Shown here: piece by piece, positions 16,734 to 26,039 of the stretch
Numbering within the stretch: the first letter of the stretch is position 1
How the letters are laid out: every line of letters begins with the position of its first letter
DNA from: Cellvibrionaceae bacterium
GTDB lineage: Bacteria > Pseudomonadota > Gammaproteobacteria > Pseudomonadales > Cellvibrionaceae
Length of the DNA: 64,000 nt
Reading direction: 5' to 3'
Assembly (NCBI GenBank): GCA_021151825.1
Contig: JAGKWQ010000005.1
Span: 372,001 to 436,000 of the forward strand
Program-made: the position numbers and the translations under genes
The notes under the pieces: model-generated
What the model saw: only the letters and a program-made list of their open reading frames with translations
The model's database searches: none
What the model was told of the DNA's origin: nothing

Positions 16734-17511
16734 TTTCCTCCTTCTCGCACTGCTTGCCGGCATCGCTGTGGCATTGGTCGCCGGTCCATTGGGCGCTTTC
16801 GCTGTGTGGCGGCGCATGGCATATTTTGGCGATACCCTCGCCCATTCCGCGTTGCTGGGCGTTACCTTTGGATTATTGCTGGATATTAACCTCAATCTGG
16901 CCATTGCCCTTGGCTGCTTGTTGTTGGCGCTGATACTCGTCGGGCTACAACACAACCGCTTCCTTGCCACCGATACCTTGCTGGGCATTCTCTCCCACTC
17001 TACTCTCGCATTGGGTTTGGTGTGCGTCAGTGTATTTAGTGAAAATCGCATTGATCTGCTGGCATATTTGTTTGGCGACATCCTGGCCGTAAGCGAGGGC
17101 GATGTTATCAGCATCTGGGTTATTAGCCTCGGTGTGCTGGCAGCCCTGGTCTGGCTGTGGCGACCATTGCTAGCCATCACCGTCCATGAAGAGCTGGCAC
17201 AAGTTGAAGGCGTGCCGGTAGTCCGTGTGCGCACGGCGTTGATGTTATTGATGGCATTAGTAATTGCGATCGCGATGAAAGTAGTGGGAGTGTTGCTCAT
17301 TACTGCACTGCTTATTATCCCGGCTGCCGCCAGCCGCAGGCTCACTCGCACGCCGGAGCAAATGGCCGTGGTGGCCAGTTTGTTAGGTACAGTGGCAGTA
17401 ATCGCCGGTTTGAGTGCATCCTTCTGGTGGGATAGCCCTGCCGGCCCTGCCATCGTACTGTCCGCAACATTGATGTTCTGCTTGACCCTATTCAGAAAAC
17501 AACAAGGTTAA
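16726..17511 (+). CDS. znuB: Zinc ABC transporter permease ZnuB
   Basis: A 261-residue inner-membrane permease with about eight hydrophobic helices. The ATG at 16726 (MVDFLLLALLAG) lies inside the 3' end of znuC and is a better start than an in-frame ATG 27 bases upstream, which lies in the His-rich znuC tail. Family segments include GDTLAHSALLGV near 37-48 and VVGVLLITALLIIPAAASR near 195-213. It forms the membrane channel for zinc uptake with ZnuC and ZnuA. Confidence 0.95.
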   Translation: MVDFLLLALLAGIAVALVAGPLGAFAVWRRMAYFGDTLAHSALLGVTFGLLLDINLNLAIALGCLLLALILVGLQHNRFLATDTLLGILSHSTLALGLVCVSVFSENRIDLLAYLFGDILAVSEGDVISIWVISLGVLAALVWLWRPLLAITVHEELAQVEGVPVVRVRTALMLLMALVIAIAMKVVGVLLITALLIIPAAASRRLTRTPEQMAVVASLLGTVAVIAGLSASFWWDSPAGPAIVLSATLMFCLTLFRKQQG

Positions 17512-17515
17512 ACGC

Positions 17516-17576
17516 GAGTCTTGTAAGCCAAATCGCACAAGACTCTGCGCGAAATGCGACTATTCTCACATTTCGC
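17516..17576. repeat. Two consecutive hairpins after znuB
   Basis: Stem 1 is GAGTCTTGT (17516-17524) with ACAAGACTC (17537-17545). Stem 2 is GCGAAATG (17549-17556) with CATTTCGC (17569-17576) followed by a short T tract. They probably end the zur-znuCB transcript, though the T tract is weak. Confidence 0.55.
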
Positions 17577-17655
17577 TTTGGGTGATACTGCTCAACATGC
17601 CGCACTGACACCATCAACCTGATTGGCGGCGAAATCAGCAAGGATAGGTCACCCC

Positions 17656-17892
17656 ATGACAATACTTAATATAGGTACCGAAGCATTCAACAGCACTGAA
17701 GTGGCTGAGAAAGTTCAGGCCGACATCAGCTTTTTGCTGTCGCGTATTGCGTTACTCAGAGAACAACAAAACCCCAATCCCGTGGTCCTCCAGACGTATC
17801 AGGACATGCTCGAAAGTCGCCAGGCAGTACTCGATTGGCTAATGCAAGATTCCATCCCCCATGATTCAAGCACGGTCCGCACCAGCCACTAG
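17656..17892 (+). CDS. Small hypothetical helical protein
   Basis: A 78-residue protein using the ATG at 17656, with AGGATAGG upstream; an upstream in-frame start at 17623 has no such site. The sequence (MTILNIGTEAFNSTEV, then LLSRIALLREQ and MLESRQAVLDWLMQ) is soluble and helical, with no signal or cysteine. I recognise no family. It stands alone between znuB and the LpxH-like gene. Confidence 0.6.
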   Translation: MTILNIGTEAFNSTEVAEKVQADISFLLSRIALLREQQNPNPVVLQTYQDMLESRQAVLDWLMQDSIPHDSSTVRTSH

Positions 17893-17976
17893 CTTGTCAT
17901 TCAAGATTCATAAAAATGTTGCGTTTTCGTCACACTTTCGCCGCAAAATTGGGTGAAACAGCCACGGAAACGCATC

Positions 17977-18834
17977 ATGAATTCTTCAGTTCACCCCCTG
18001 GCCGCTCCGCTGCTTGACGCCGTTTTAACTGCAGAGTCGCCCACCCCGCGCCCTACCGGTTATCTGATTAATGCCCGCACGGTGTGGATCTCCGATATTC
18101 ATCTGGGCTTTCGCGATTGCAAGGCAGAGTATCTGCTCGATTTCCTCGACAAAATCCACTGCGACACCTTGTATCTGGTAGGAGATATTGTGGATTTGTG
18201 GTCGCTACAGCGCCGTTTTTGCTGGCCCAAAAAGCACTATCAGGTGATGTTGAAGTTTTATGAACTGGCCGCCAGAGGAGTGCGTGTGGTCTATGTACCT
18301 GGCAACCATGACGATCCGATTCGCCATTTCTGCGGCCAATTATTCGGCCCAATCGAGATCGCCCACGAACACGAATATGTCACCGCCGACGGCAAACGTT
18401 TACTAATCATGCACGGCGATGCTATGGATGCTTACATCAACCACAGTTGGTTGACGCGGGTAATTGGTGATCACGGCTATGAGTTGCTGCTATTCATTAA
18501 TCGTTGGTCTGACCGCTTGCGCAAGCTGGTTGGCCGCCCTTATTTCTCCCTTGCCGGCTTGATTAAAAGCAACATCAAAGGTGCCAAAGCAGCGATTGAA
18601 ACCTACGAGCGCGAAGCCATTGGTGAAGCCAAACGCCGCGGTTACGACGGCGTGGTATGCGGGCATATCCATTACCCGGCGTTGCGCGAGGAAGGCGGTT
18701 TGCGTTACGCCAACTGCGGCGACTGGATCGAAAACTGCACTGCATTAGTAGAAGATCACCAGGGCGTAATGCGCCTGCTGCATCACAGCGACCAGATCGC
18801 CTGGCAGGAATTGCACAGCTCACAAGCGGCTTAA
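17977..18834 (+). CDS. UDP-2,3-diacylglucosamine diphosphatase-like metallophosphoesterase (LpxH family)
   Basis: A 285-residue calcineurin-like phosphoesterase, starting at the ATG at 17977 with GGAAA upstream (a GTG eight codons earlier is possible). Metal-binding motifs are ISDIHLG, GDIVDLW, GNHDDPIR, MHGDAMDAY and CGHIHYP. This is the COG2908 family, which includes LpxH, the enzyme cleaving UDP-diacylglucosamine to lipid X in lipid A synthesis. It is longer than typical LpxH (about 240 residues), with a proline-containing N-terminal extension, so it may be a paralogue with another substrate. It is monocistronic as far as I can see. Confidence 0.8.
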   Translation: MNSSVHPLAAPLLDAVLTAESPTPRPTGYLINARTVWISDIHLGFRDCKAEYLLDFLDKIHCDTLYLVGDIVDLWSLQRRFCWPKKHYQVMLKFYELAARGVRVVYVPGNHDDPIRHFCGQLFGPIEIAHEHEYVTADGKRLLIMHGDAMDAYINHSWLTRVIGDHGYELLLFINRWSDRLRKLVGRPYFSLAGLIKSNIKGAKAAIETYEREAIGEAKRRGYDGVVCGHIHYPALREEGGLRYANCGDWIENCTALVEDHQGVMRLLHHSDQIAWQELHSSQAA

Positions 18835-18932
18835 GTTATTGCCAAGCGGCGAACCTGTGGCGGTTCGCTGCTCATCGAATTGTCATATATTTTCCCTATG
18901 CTGGCACGCTAGTAAGTAGCGAGAAAGCAGCT

Positions 18933-19433
18933 ATGCCCGATCCCCTCAGCTCCGAACCTGAAATACTGGACGAGCGCCTGACATCCAGCAGCGGACCACT
19001 CAAGCGCTATATTCGTAAAATTGCGCCCAACAGCAGCGACATTGCCGATATCTATCAGGAATCAATCCTGCGTGTTATCGAGCAGGCACGCAGTCAACCG
19101 CTGCGTAATCCTCTGGCTTACGCCGTGCGCATCGCCCGCAATCTGGTCATTAATCGCCCCAAACACCACACCCTGCCACTGGATGAAGTGGATGACCTGC
19201 ACTGTCCCAAACCTTGCCCGGAAGAACACACCTGTCAAACCCAACGCGCGCGCATGCTGGAAAATTTTCTGGTGACCATGCCGGCGCAACGGCGGGAAGT
19301 GCTGATTCGCCGCCGCCTGCGCGGTGAATCGCGCGAGCAGATCGCTGCCGCCATGAACCTCAGTGAAGAAGCCGTCAAAAAGCATATGACCCGAGCACTT
19401 GCTGACCTGCAACGTTTTCTGGATACCCAATAA
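18933..19433 (+). CDS. ECF sigma factor, FecI type
   Basis: A 166-residue RNA polymerase sigma factor starting at the ATG at 18933 (MPDPLSSEPE). Region 2 contains SSDIADIYQESILRVIEQAR and LAYAVRIARNLVINR; region 4 contains MPAQRREVLIRRRLRGES and EEAVKKHMTRALADLQRFL. It is immediately followed by a FecR-type anti-sigma factor and an STN-bearing TonB receptor, the standard cell-surface signalling trio, so it should transcribe the receptor when substrate binds. Bases 18835-18932 contain no other gene. Confidence 0.92.
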   Translation: MPDPLSSEPEILDERLTSSSGPLKRYIRKIAPNSSDIADIYQESILRVIEQARSQPLRNPLAYAVRIARNLVINRPKHHTLPLDEVDDLHCPKPCPEEHTCQTQRARMLENFLVTMPAQRREVLIRRRLRGESREQIAAAMNLSEEAVKKHMTRALADLQRFLDTQ

Positions 19434-19453
19434 TCCCTGCCAATTACCGATTT

Positions 19454-20443
19454 ATGAATAACACACCTGTACTTACCGACAACGATGATGATTACCTGCG
19501 TGCCGCCGAATGGCTGGAACAGTTGAGTGAACAACCACTGGATGAGCTTTCCAGGCGACGCTTTTTGTTATGGCTAGAAGCAAAGCCGGGTCGGCGCGCA
19601 CTGTTTGAACGATTAGTACGTACCTGGAATGACCCGGCACTGACCCGGGCAGCACAAGCCGCACTGGCCCAATCAGTACCGCCGCCAGCGCGGCTTTTTG
19701 CCATCAACACCTGGCGCGCAGGCTTCGCTTTTGCGCTCTGCCTTTGCATCGCCATAGCGGCATCATTCAAGTTTTACAGTGCGGATATGAATGCGGTGAC
19801 TCCCATTCCGGTTGCTACCAGTGTAGGAATTCGCCATGACTTGCAACTGGAGGATGGTTCACAAGTGGAAGTCGGTCCCGCCAGCCAGATAGTGGTACAG
19901 CTCAGCGAGCAACGCCGCCAGATTGAATTGGAGCAAGGCGCCGCCTACTTTCGTGTTGCCAAAGATAAAAGCCGCCCGTTTGAAGTACGCATCAACAGCG
20001 CCAGCGTAGTCGCGGTTGGGACTGAATTTAATATTGATAAAACCGCCACCCACATCGAAGTCACCGTCTATGAAGGTGCTGTTGAAGTGCGCGACCAGCC
20101 TGCAAATCGCCCCCAATTGTTGCGCGCCGGAGAGCGCGCACTCATCAGCCCAACAGGCATACAGCGGCTGTCCGTTAATGTGCAGCAAATAGTAGATTGG
20201 CGCTCGGGCTGGCTGGAATTGGAGGATGGCACACTCGGGCAACTCCTTGAGCAGCTTAATCGCTACAGCCAAAAGCCTATCCACGTGTCGGACCCTGCAC
20301 TGACGAGTATGCCGGTAGCGGGCCGCTTTCATTTGAAGGATGCACCCACAACCCTGCAGTTGTTAACCGAGCTCTATGGTTTGCAACTCAAGACCGTAAT
20401 GAGCCAGGGAAAGGCTGAGTTACAGTTGACCGCCAGGCCTTGA
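19454..20443 (+). CDS. FecR-type anti-sigma factor / signal transducer
   Basis: A 329-residue single-pass membrane protein. The cytoplasmic N-terminal part (about 1-85, with YLRAAEWLEQL and SRRRFLLWLEA) should bind the sigma factor. A TM helix follows (about 88-112), then a periplasmic FecR domain (RHDLQLEDGSQVEVGPAS, VTVYEGAVEV, WRSGWLELEDGTLGQLLEQLNRY), and a C-terminal segment resembling the STN-like DUF4974. It relays the state of the TonB receptor to the sigma factor. It begins 20 bases after the sigma gene, and the receptor gene begins 17 bases after its stop. Confidence 0.9.
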   Translation: MNNTPVLTDNDDDYLRAAEWLEQLSEQPLDELSRRRFLLWLEAKPGRRALFERLVRTWNDPALTRAAQAALAQSVPPPARLFAINTWRAGFAFALCLCIAIAASFKFYSADMNAVTPIPVATSVGIRHDLQLEDGSQVEVGPASQIVVQLSEQRRQIELEQGAAYFRVAKDKSRPFEVRINSASVVAVGTEFNIDKTATHIEVTVYEGAVEVRDQPANRPQLLRAGERALISPTGIQRLSVNVQQIVDWRSGWLELEDGTLGQLLEQLNRYSQKPIHVSDPALTSMPVAGRFHLKDAPTTLQLLTELYGLQLKTVMSQGKAELQLTARP

Positions 20444-20460
20444 TCAGGGCAAGGCCGAGG

Positions 20461-23370
20461 ATGCACCTGCGCCTGCGTACCCGGCCTGCACTTTGCCGGA
20501 TTTTATTGTTACTGGGATGCTGCTTGCCGGTATATAGCTATAGTCAGATCACCCATCCAGAGACCGCCCCTGCCCGGCTCATCAAGATTGATTTGCCTGC
20601 CCAACAGCTCAGTCAGGCATTAACGCAAATCGCACGGCAATTGCAGGTCGCTATCGTTTTCAATCCCCGCCAGTTGGCCGGAATCACAGCACCAACATTG
20701 GCCGGAGAATACTCTCCCGCCGACGTGCTCGATAAACTTCTGGAGCACTCTACCTATCACGCGAAACAGCAGGGTTCAGGCTGGCTGATCGTATTGCGCC
20801 CGCCCAATGCGCAACCTTCACCACCTCCTGCTGAGCAGGCCGATCCCTTCCACATCGAAGATTTATTAGTCGTAGGTAGCTATCACCGGAACCAACAAGC
20901 AGCTACGCAGCTTAAACAAGACAGTAATGCACTTATTGAAGCCATTATCACCGACGATATTGCCAAATTCCCCGCAAACAATATTGCCGAGGCACTTCAA
21001 CGCAGCCCCGGAATTTCCGTGGTGCGCGAACGGGGCGAGGCGCTTTTCCTTAGTATTCGCGGTCTGCCAACCCGTTTTAATACCCTCAGCCTCAATGGGC
21101 ACAACCTGGCGGTAAACGAAAATGTGCGCAACTCCGAGCAATATGGCCGCCGCTTTCACTATGACTTATTTCCGGCCGAGCTGGTCACGCGCGTTGAAGT
21201 GCTAAAAAGTGCCGCCGCCGACCAGAATGAAGGCGCCATCGGTGGCAGTGTGAACCTTCGCACCTTTGCTCCGCTGGATTCAGCGGAGCCGCGACTTTCC
21301 TTCAGTGCCAAAGCCAACAACGGCGAGCTGGCTGGCGGCTGGTCTCCACGTTTGGCCGGGTTGGCCAGTTGGGCCGATGGCGAACAACAGTTTGGGGTGT
21401 TGTTAGCGACTACCTACAGCAATCAAACCCTGCGGCAAGATCGGGTATTGAATTTCCGCTGGGAACAGGTAGATGCAGAGACATCCTCCACTAACGGCGG
21501 AACTTCGCCCCTGCTTACCCCATCCGGGCTACGCCCGACATTGGAATTGGAAGAGCGGGAACGGGTCGGCATAAGCGGCGTGCTGCAATGGCACCCCACC
21601 GCTGCATTTAACGCCGGGCTACGTTGGCTGCAATTGCAGCAGACCATCGATTATCAGGAATTCAGTTATAGCGCTGATTACCACAGCGAAAACCTCATAT
21701 CCGGTACTAGTGAAACGCGCGGCCAAGCGTTGGTGGCAGGTGATACCAATAACGGCTCAGTGCAAATTGGTCGTGAATCGGCAGGCATTAGCGACCAAAA
21801 TCGCTTAACTGACCTGTATTTCACTTGGGAAGGCGAAAGCTTCATCTGGGATGGAAGCTGGGCCAGCAGCCGCGCACTAAGCCGCAATCCCACACCGATC
21901 AAACGCACTCGCCTGCGCCGCCAGGACGATGTTAGCTTTCATTTTCGTTACCTTGGTGATCAGCAATTACCGCTTATAGATTATCGCTCGATCAATCTGG
22001 AAAATCCGCAGGCGTTTCCGGGCCGACGCCTGGAATGGCGTTTAACCCACAGCGAGGATCAGGAAGATACGCTCAATTTAAGCCTGTCGCGCGCCATGGA
22101 ATCCCCTTGGCTGGCAGGTATAAAACTGGGGCTGCAATGGCGCGCCCATGAGCGGGACTACTGGCGCAAGGATCGTTTGATCACCCGGGGCATCAGTGGA
22201 ATGTATTTTCCCATGAGCTACTTCGAGCCCATGCCAATCACCGACTTTCTACAAAATGCAGGAAACTTACCAAACCGCTGGTTGATCCCCGACGACACTG
22301 CTTTCTGGCAAAACGTGGATGAAGGCGCGTTTTATCACTCGCCGTTCAGCGCTGGCGATTTGCTTAACAGCTATCGCCTGAAAGATGATCACTACGCCAC
22401 TTACGTAAAGCTGGATTTTCACCAACCCGACTGGCGCTGGCCGTTGCGCGGCGATGTCGGGTTGCGCAAGGTAACCACCATCCAAACTGCCCGGGGCTAT
22501 CAACCTTCGGGCAATGAGCCTTCAGGCAATGAACAACCTGCACCCGCCACGCTCAAGCAGCACTATCAGGCGCTGCTACCCTCCGCCAATCTGGTGCTGG
22601 AAACCACACCACAATTACTCTGGCGCTCTACCCTGGCGCGGGTGATAACGCGGCCGGATTATCAGGATCTGGCGCCGCGGCTAAGTTTTAACTCCGGCGA
22701 TTTAGCCAGCGCCAGCGGCGGCAACCCCGAACTCAAGCCGGTTACCGGCTGGCAATGGGACACTGCACTGGAGTTTTATCCTGCTGACAAAGGGCTTGTT
22801 TCTGCCGGGATTTTTTTCAAAAAACTGGATAACTTTTTCCAAACCCGCACCAGCGACAAACTTATCAATGGCCAGGTTTACGAATTCACCCAACCCGACA
22901 ATGGCGCCAGCGCACGCATCGCCGGTGTGGAGCTGGCCCTGCAAATGCTACTGCCACAACCCTTTCAATACTGGGGTCTGGAAACCAACTATACACGCAC
23001 CTGGTCACGCGCTACTTACGTGAGCACGGCAGGCGAAATTCGCGACCGGCTTGCCGATGTGGCCAGCAATAGTTTGAACCTGGGGATTTATCGCGAGAGT
23101 GAGCACTGGGATTTGCGCCTGCATTACAGCTGGCGCGACAAGGTGCTGAACCAGGTGGCCAGCGCCAATCTGGCCGCGCAAAATATTGATGCGTTCGGTT
23201 CATTGGATATGCACACGGCCTGGCATCTTCGCCCCGGCTTGAGCCTCACTGCAGAAGCCACCAACCTCACCAATGCTGCGCAATGGGAAAGTGTGCTCGG
23301 CGATGAATTTGCCGGCTACACCCATTATGGGCGCAGCTTCCGGGTAGGCATTCAACTGGAATTGCGCTGA
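20461..23370 (+). CDS. TonB-dependent receptor with STN signalling domain
   Basis: A 969-residue outer-membrane receptor. The ATG at 20461 has AAGG upstream and starts a signal peptide; an in-frame TTG at 20440 would overlap the fecR stop. Domains: STN secretin/TonB N-terminal domain (about 40-105, RLIKIDLPAQQLSQALTQIA), plug (about 120-240, with NIAEALQRSPGISVVRERGE and NEGAIGGSVNLRTF) and a 22-strand barrel ending in YGRSFRVGIQLELR. The STN domain and position after sigma/FecR genes show transcription-coupled uptake. The substrate is unknown. It is a clear paralogue of the receptor at 27787-30432, which lacks STN. Confidence 0.93.
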   Translation: MHLRLRTRPALCRILLLLGCCLPVYSYSQITHPETAPARLIKIDLPAQQLSQALTQIARQLQVAIVFNPRQLAGITAPTLAGEYSPADVLDKLLEHSTYHAKQQGSGWLIVLRPPNAQPSPPPAEQADPFHIEDLLVVGSYHRNQQAATQLKQDSNALIEAIITDDIAKFPANNIAEALQRSPGISVVRERGEALFLSIRGLPTRFNTLSLNGHNLAVNENVRNSEQYGRRFHYDLFPAELVTRVEVLKSAAADQNEGAIGGSVNLRTFAPLDSAEPRLSFSAKANNGELAGGWSPRLAGLASWADGEQQFGVLLATTYSNQTLRQDRVLNFRWEQVDAETSSTNGGTSPLLTPSGLRPTLELEERERVGISGVLQWHPTAAFNAGLRWLQLQQTIDYQEFSYSADYHSENLISGTSETRGQALVAGDTNNGSVQIGRESAGISDQNRLTDLYFTWEGESFIWDGSWASSRALSRNPTPIKRTRLRRQDDVSFHFRYLGDQQLPLIDYRSINLENPQAFPGRRLEWRLTHSEDQEDTLNLSLSRAMESPWLAGIKLGLQWRAHERDYWRKDRLITRGISGMYFPMSYFEPMPITDFLQNAGNLPNRWLIPDDTAFWQNVDEGAFYHSPFSAGDLLNSYRLKDDHYATYVKLDFHQPDWRWPLRGDVGLRKVTTIQTARGYQPSGNEPSGNEQPAPATLKQHYQALLPSANLVLETTPQLLWRSTLARVITRPDYQDLAPRLSFNSGDLASASGGNPELKPVTGWQWDTALEFYPADKGLVSAGIFFKKLDNFFQTRTSDKLINGQVYEFTQPDNGASARIAGVELALQMLLPQPFQYWGLETNYTRTWSRATYVSTAGEIRDRLADVASNSLNLGIYRESEHWDLRLHYSWRDKVLNQVASANLAAQNIDAFGSLDMHTAWHLRPGLSLTAEATNLTNAAQWESVLGDEFAGYTHYGRSFRVGIQLELR

Positions 23371-23412
23371 TTCTGCATTGAAAGAACCAGCGAAAAAGCA
23401 TCTGCTTAAAAA

Positions 23413-23432
23413 GCTCCCGCGACCACGGGAGC
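23413..23432 (-). terminator. Terminator of the EEP-lectin gene
   Basis: A GCTCCCG / CGGGAGC stem with a six-base loop. On the minus strand it is followed by TTTTTAA, ten bases past the stop at 23442. Confidence 0.8.
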
Positions 23433-23441
23433 GGGCAAGCA

Positions 23442-24737
23442 TCAGCGTTTTTTTGCTATCAACCCCAACTTGTCCAATTCATTGGCGGCGCGACCATAGG
23501 CGCCGATAAACGCCATTCCTGCTGGCGCAGCCAACGTTTGGCAAGTGCCGCGATAAGTGCCGCCGTAAATGCGATTGTTCTGACTGGTTTTTATATCCAG
23601 ATAAAAAATACGCGTGGTGTCTTTTTTATCCTGGCAAGCAATTACTTGCGTGATGTAATTGCTCGTACTCAATGACAACGATTGCTGCGTACCACCACTG
23701 CCACCATGGGAAAGTGTTACACCATTGCTATACGTGAAGGAAATATTATCCACGCGCGCACCGCTGCGAAGAGCAACACTGGTGAGCGCGGGATAATTTG
23801 CCGCGTGTAATTCAGCAAGATCATTATAAAAATTACCGTGCGGACCACCGAGCGCCGCAGTGAGTGCGTAGTTGGAATTTACTGCATAGGAAAAATACGC
23901 AGCAAGCGGGTCATGATCAGACAACGCTGCATTATTTTGATCAACAAAATGTGCAGGGACATAAGCATCATTTAATACCAGGTTCACCGCCGGGCTGCTG
24001 CGATACAAAATTTTATCGACACGTTCGCAATTGCCGGAATTTTTATTGGCACAATCCATTAATGCCTCTGTACCTGCTTGCGGATAATTACCCAGGCGCG
24101 ATTTTTCCACCCACACATCTTTAAAACCCGCTGCGATAAAATCGTGGAATTTATCGGTAGCACGCGTGTAACGGGAATTGGTATCGCCAGCCACAATCAC
24201 AGCATGGCCTTTGGAATTGGCTTCAATAAAAGCCAGCAATTGCAGGGTATTTTTAGCGCGCGCCGCTAATGAATTGGTATCGCTGCCAGCATCGGTATGC
24301 AAATTATAAACATCCACAATTGCACCACCATTTAAAAAATGGCGCGACAGATGAAAACCTTTCGGCGTTAAACAATCGGTGCCGCTATCAAACACACCGT
24401 AACAATCGTTCCATTTTATGCGCGCAAAATCCGTGTACGCAAAACGCGAAAATAAATTCATCCCGTCGCCAATGGCAATATCACCCGAATGACTGGATTT
24501 ATACGGATGGTTATTCTGGCTGAGCAAATCACTGTGGTAACTGAAATCTTCCTGCACAACCACAATGTCGTAATCGTTCAACAAGGGGCTAATTTTTGCG
24601 GTGTTGGTCGCCGGGCTACCGGAGCTGAATAGATCCGGCAAACCGGCCACGTTATAAGTGAGCACATTAAAATTGCCGCTGGCAAGCACCGGCAGGCTGA
24701 TGCTCATGGCAGCAATAACTTTTAAAAAAATTTTCAC
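23442..24737 (-). CDS. Secreted endonuclease/exonuclease/phosphatase-fold enzyme with C-terminal jacalin-like lectin domain
   Basis: A 431-residue exported protein (signal peptide ending PVLAS). Residues 20-290 carry the EEP fold motifs NVLTYNVAGLP, VVQEDF, VYNLHTDAGS, VAGDTNSRY and ALSDHDPLA, which provide the metal and catalytic residues. The arrangement resembles secreted sphingomyelinase/phospholipase C-type members more than DNases. Residues about 290-430 look like a jacalin-related lectin domain (LGGPHGNFYNDL, VALRSGARVDNISFTYSNG, LSHGGSGGT). The enzyme therefore probably binds glycans while cleaving a phosphodiester. The exact substrate is not established. Confidence 0.8.
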   Translation of the reverse strand: MKIFLKVIAAMSISLPVLASGNFNVLTYNVAGLPDLFSSGSPATNTAKISPLLNDYDIVVVQEDFSYHSDLLSQNNHPYKSSHSGDIAIGDGMNLFSRFAYTDFARIKWNDCYGVFDSGTDCLTPKGFHLSRHFLNGGAIVDVYNLHTDAGSDTNSLAARAKNTLQLLAFIEANSKGHAVIVAGDTNSRYTRATDKFHDFIAAGFKDVWVEKSRLGNYPQAGTEALMDCANKNSGNCERVDKILYRSSPAVNLVLNDAYVPAHFVDQNNAALSDHDPLAAYFSYAVNSNYALTAALGGPHGNFYNDLAELHAANYPALTSVALRSGARVDNISFTYSNGVTLSHGGSGGTQQSLSLSTSNYITQVIACQDKKDTTRIFYLDIKTSQNNRIYGGTYRGTCQTLAAPAGMAFIGAYGRAANELDKLGLIAKKR

Positions 24738-24909
24738 ACTAATTTCCTCGATGTGGGTAGATTTTTCGCAAACAGTCGAGCGTTAATGCTCATAGAGGAA
24801 GAGCGAAAAACCACACAAGAGGGTACATATTATTGCGTGAATTTTTAGTGGCAGTTACGAGTCAGGTTTATGACAAACATGAAATGAAGTATTCAAGCAA
24901 AAATTTTTA

Positions 24910-25566
24910 TTACAGCTTTTCGTAATTATTCAACTTGGCAAATTCCACAAACCGTTCGCCATTCCAACGCACTGAATAATGCGCTGTCTGGCGCACAGCT
25001 GAAGTGGCAGGCGGCCGAAACAATGCTGCCGCCACCCCGCCTTCATGGCGAACAGAATGGTAAATAACACCGTAGTAATTGCGGGCCCGCAATGTTTGCG
25101 CCAGAGACTGTGACGGCACGTAGTCATCGGGAAGGTGTAACGAAGGTTGATCTCGCAGATCCACTAAAGGCTGTTGGAATTTGCCCGCATAGGCCCTGAC
25201 AACAGCGCTAGCCTGATCGTCAAACCCATGGTCGCGCCAGACTTTGGCGGCATGAAAACTCCACTCGACAATAGCGGTGTGAATCGAATCGGCACAGTAG
25301 TAAGCACCAAAAGCGTGGGTATTAAAACGCCCGGGACGGATATAACAAAAGGAGGCCATTATTGCACCCCAACCATCACCAAAACGGGCATCCACTTCTT
25401 CAAGGCACTCGCGCCAGTGAAAGAGCCTATCGCTCGTTGCACCCTCTAATTCAGCCAACAGATTTTGGGTTATGGGATCATCATCAAACAGGTTGCGAGG
25501 GGGAAAACGCGAGTGAATAACGCGATAGTGCTTCCACTCGGGAAGGGTCAGTTGATAGGCATCCAT
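24910..25566 (-). CDS. RES-domain toxin (NAD+ phosphorylase family)
   Basis: A 218-residue protein of the RES family, named for conserved Arg, Glu and Ser: here Arg15 in HYRVIHSRF, Glu101 in TAIVEW and the Ser of VIYHSVRHEGG. Characterised RES toxins degrade NAD+ (phosphorolysis or hydrolysis), stalling growth. It starts 14 bases after the Xre/MbcA-type antitoxin gene, forming a type II pair in antitoxin-first order. The three signature residues are present and the length is normal, so it is probably functional. Confidence 0.87.
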   Translation of the reverse strand: MDAYQLTLPEWKHYRVIHSRFPPRNLFDDDPITQNLLAELEGATSDRLFHWRECLEEVDARFGDGWGAIMASFCYIRPGRFNTHAFGAYYCADSIHTAIVEWSFHAAKVWRDHGFDDQASAVVRAYAGKFQQPLVDLRDQPSLHLPDDYVPSQSLAQTLRARNYYGVIYHSVRHEGGVAAALFRPPATSAVRQTAHYSVRWNGERFVEFAKLNNYEKL

Positions 25567-25580
25567 ATCCTTGGCTCGTA

Positions 25581-26015
25581 TTAACCTCGTGCTGCATCGT
25601 AATAACGGCGCAGGGTATACAGCGCCTCAATGCTTCCACGCGCAATGGCATAATCCTTGGGCGATAACCCTTGAAATAGTGAATTCTGGTTAGGGGTGGT
25701 AAACCAGCGATAGGCCAATTCCGAATGCTCCGCAGGGGCAATGATTTGCAATGCTTTAGCGATACCCAACAACAAACTCAACCGTTCCAGCGTATCGCGC
25801 GATAACTCGACCGGCTCGCCAGCCAACGCCCGACGCTTCCATTCATGGTAAGTACGCTTGGGTACACCACCCAGTAGCTCCGCCTGCTCGTCAACAGCAA
25901 GATTCCAATACTCGGCGCCACTCATTTTGTGCAACCACTGTAATGCTGCGCGTGCATGTTCCGGGGTAAAGGCGTGGGAAGACTGCTGTTTAATGGTGGC
26001 TGCGAGCGGGTTCAT
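25581..26015 (-). CDS. Xre/MbcA/ParS-type antitoxin
   Basis: A 144-residue protein from the ATG at 26015 (MNPLAATIKQQ). The N-terminal half has an Xre-like DNA-binding helix-turn-helix (LLGGVPKRTYHEWKRRA) and the C-terminal half the DUF2384 toxin-binding region (LERLSLLLGIAKALQII, ending DYAIARGSIEALYTLRRYYDAARG in segments). It should neutralise the downstream RES protein and repress its own promoter, which carries a long palindrome. The open frame extends 14 codons upstream into the operator, which is not credible coding. Confidence 0.87.
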   Translation of the reverse strand: MNPLAATIKQQSSHAFTPEHARAALQWLHKMSGAEYWNLAVDEQAELLGGVPKRTYHEWKRRALAGEPVELSRDTLERLSLLLGIAKALQIIAPAEHSELAYRWFTTPNQNSLFQGLSPKDYAIARGSIEALYTLRRYYDAARG

Positions 26016-26039
26016 AAGAATGATCCAGTAAGTCCATAA

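Noticed and set aside
16383..17453. A long minus-strand open frame (356 codons) opposite znuC and znuB
   Set aside because: It is antisense to two well-identified genes, is rich in Ser, Thr and Asn as expected for a shadow frame, and has no ribosome site or domain.
18657..18932. Upstream extension of the ECF sigma factor frame into the LpxH-like gene
   Set aside because: It overlaps the preceding gene, and family similarity begins only after the ATG at 18933.
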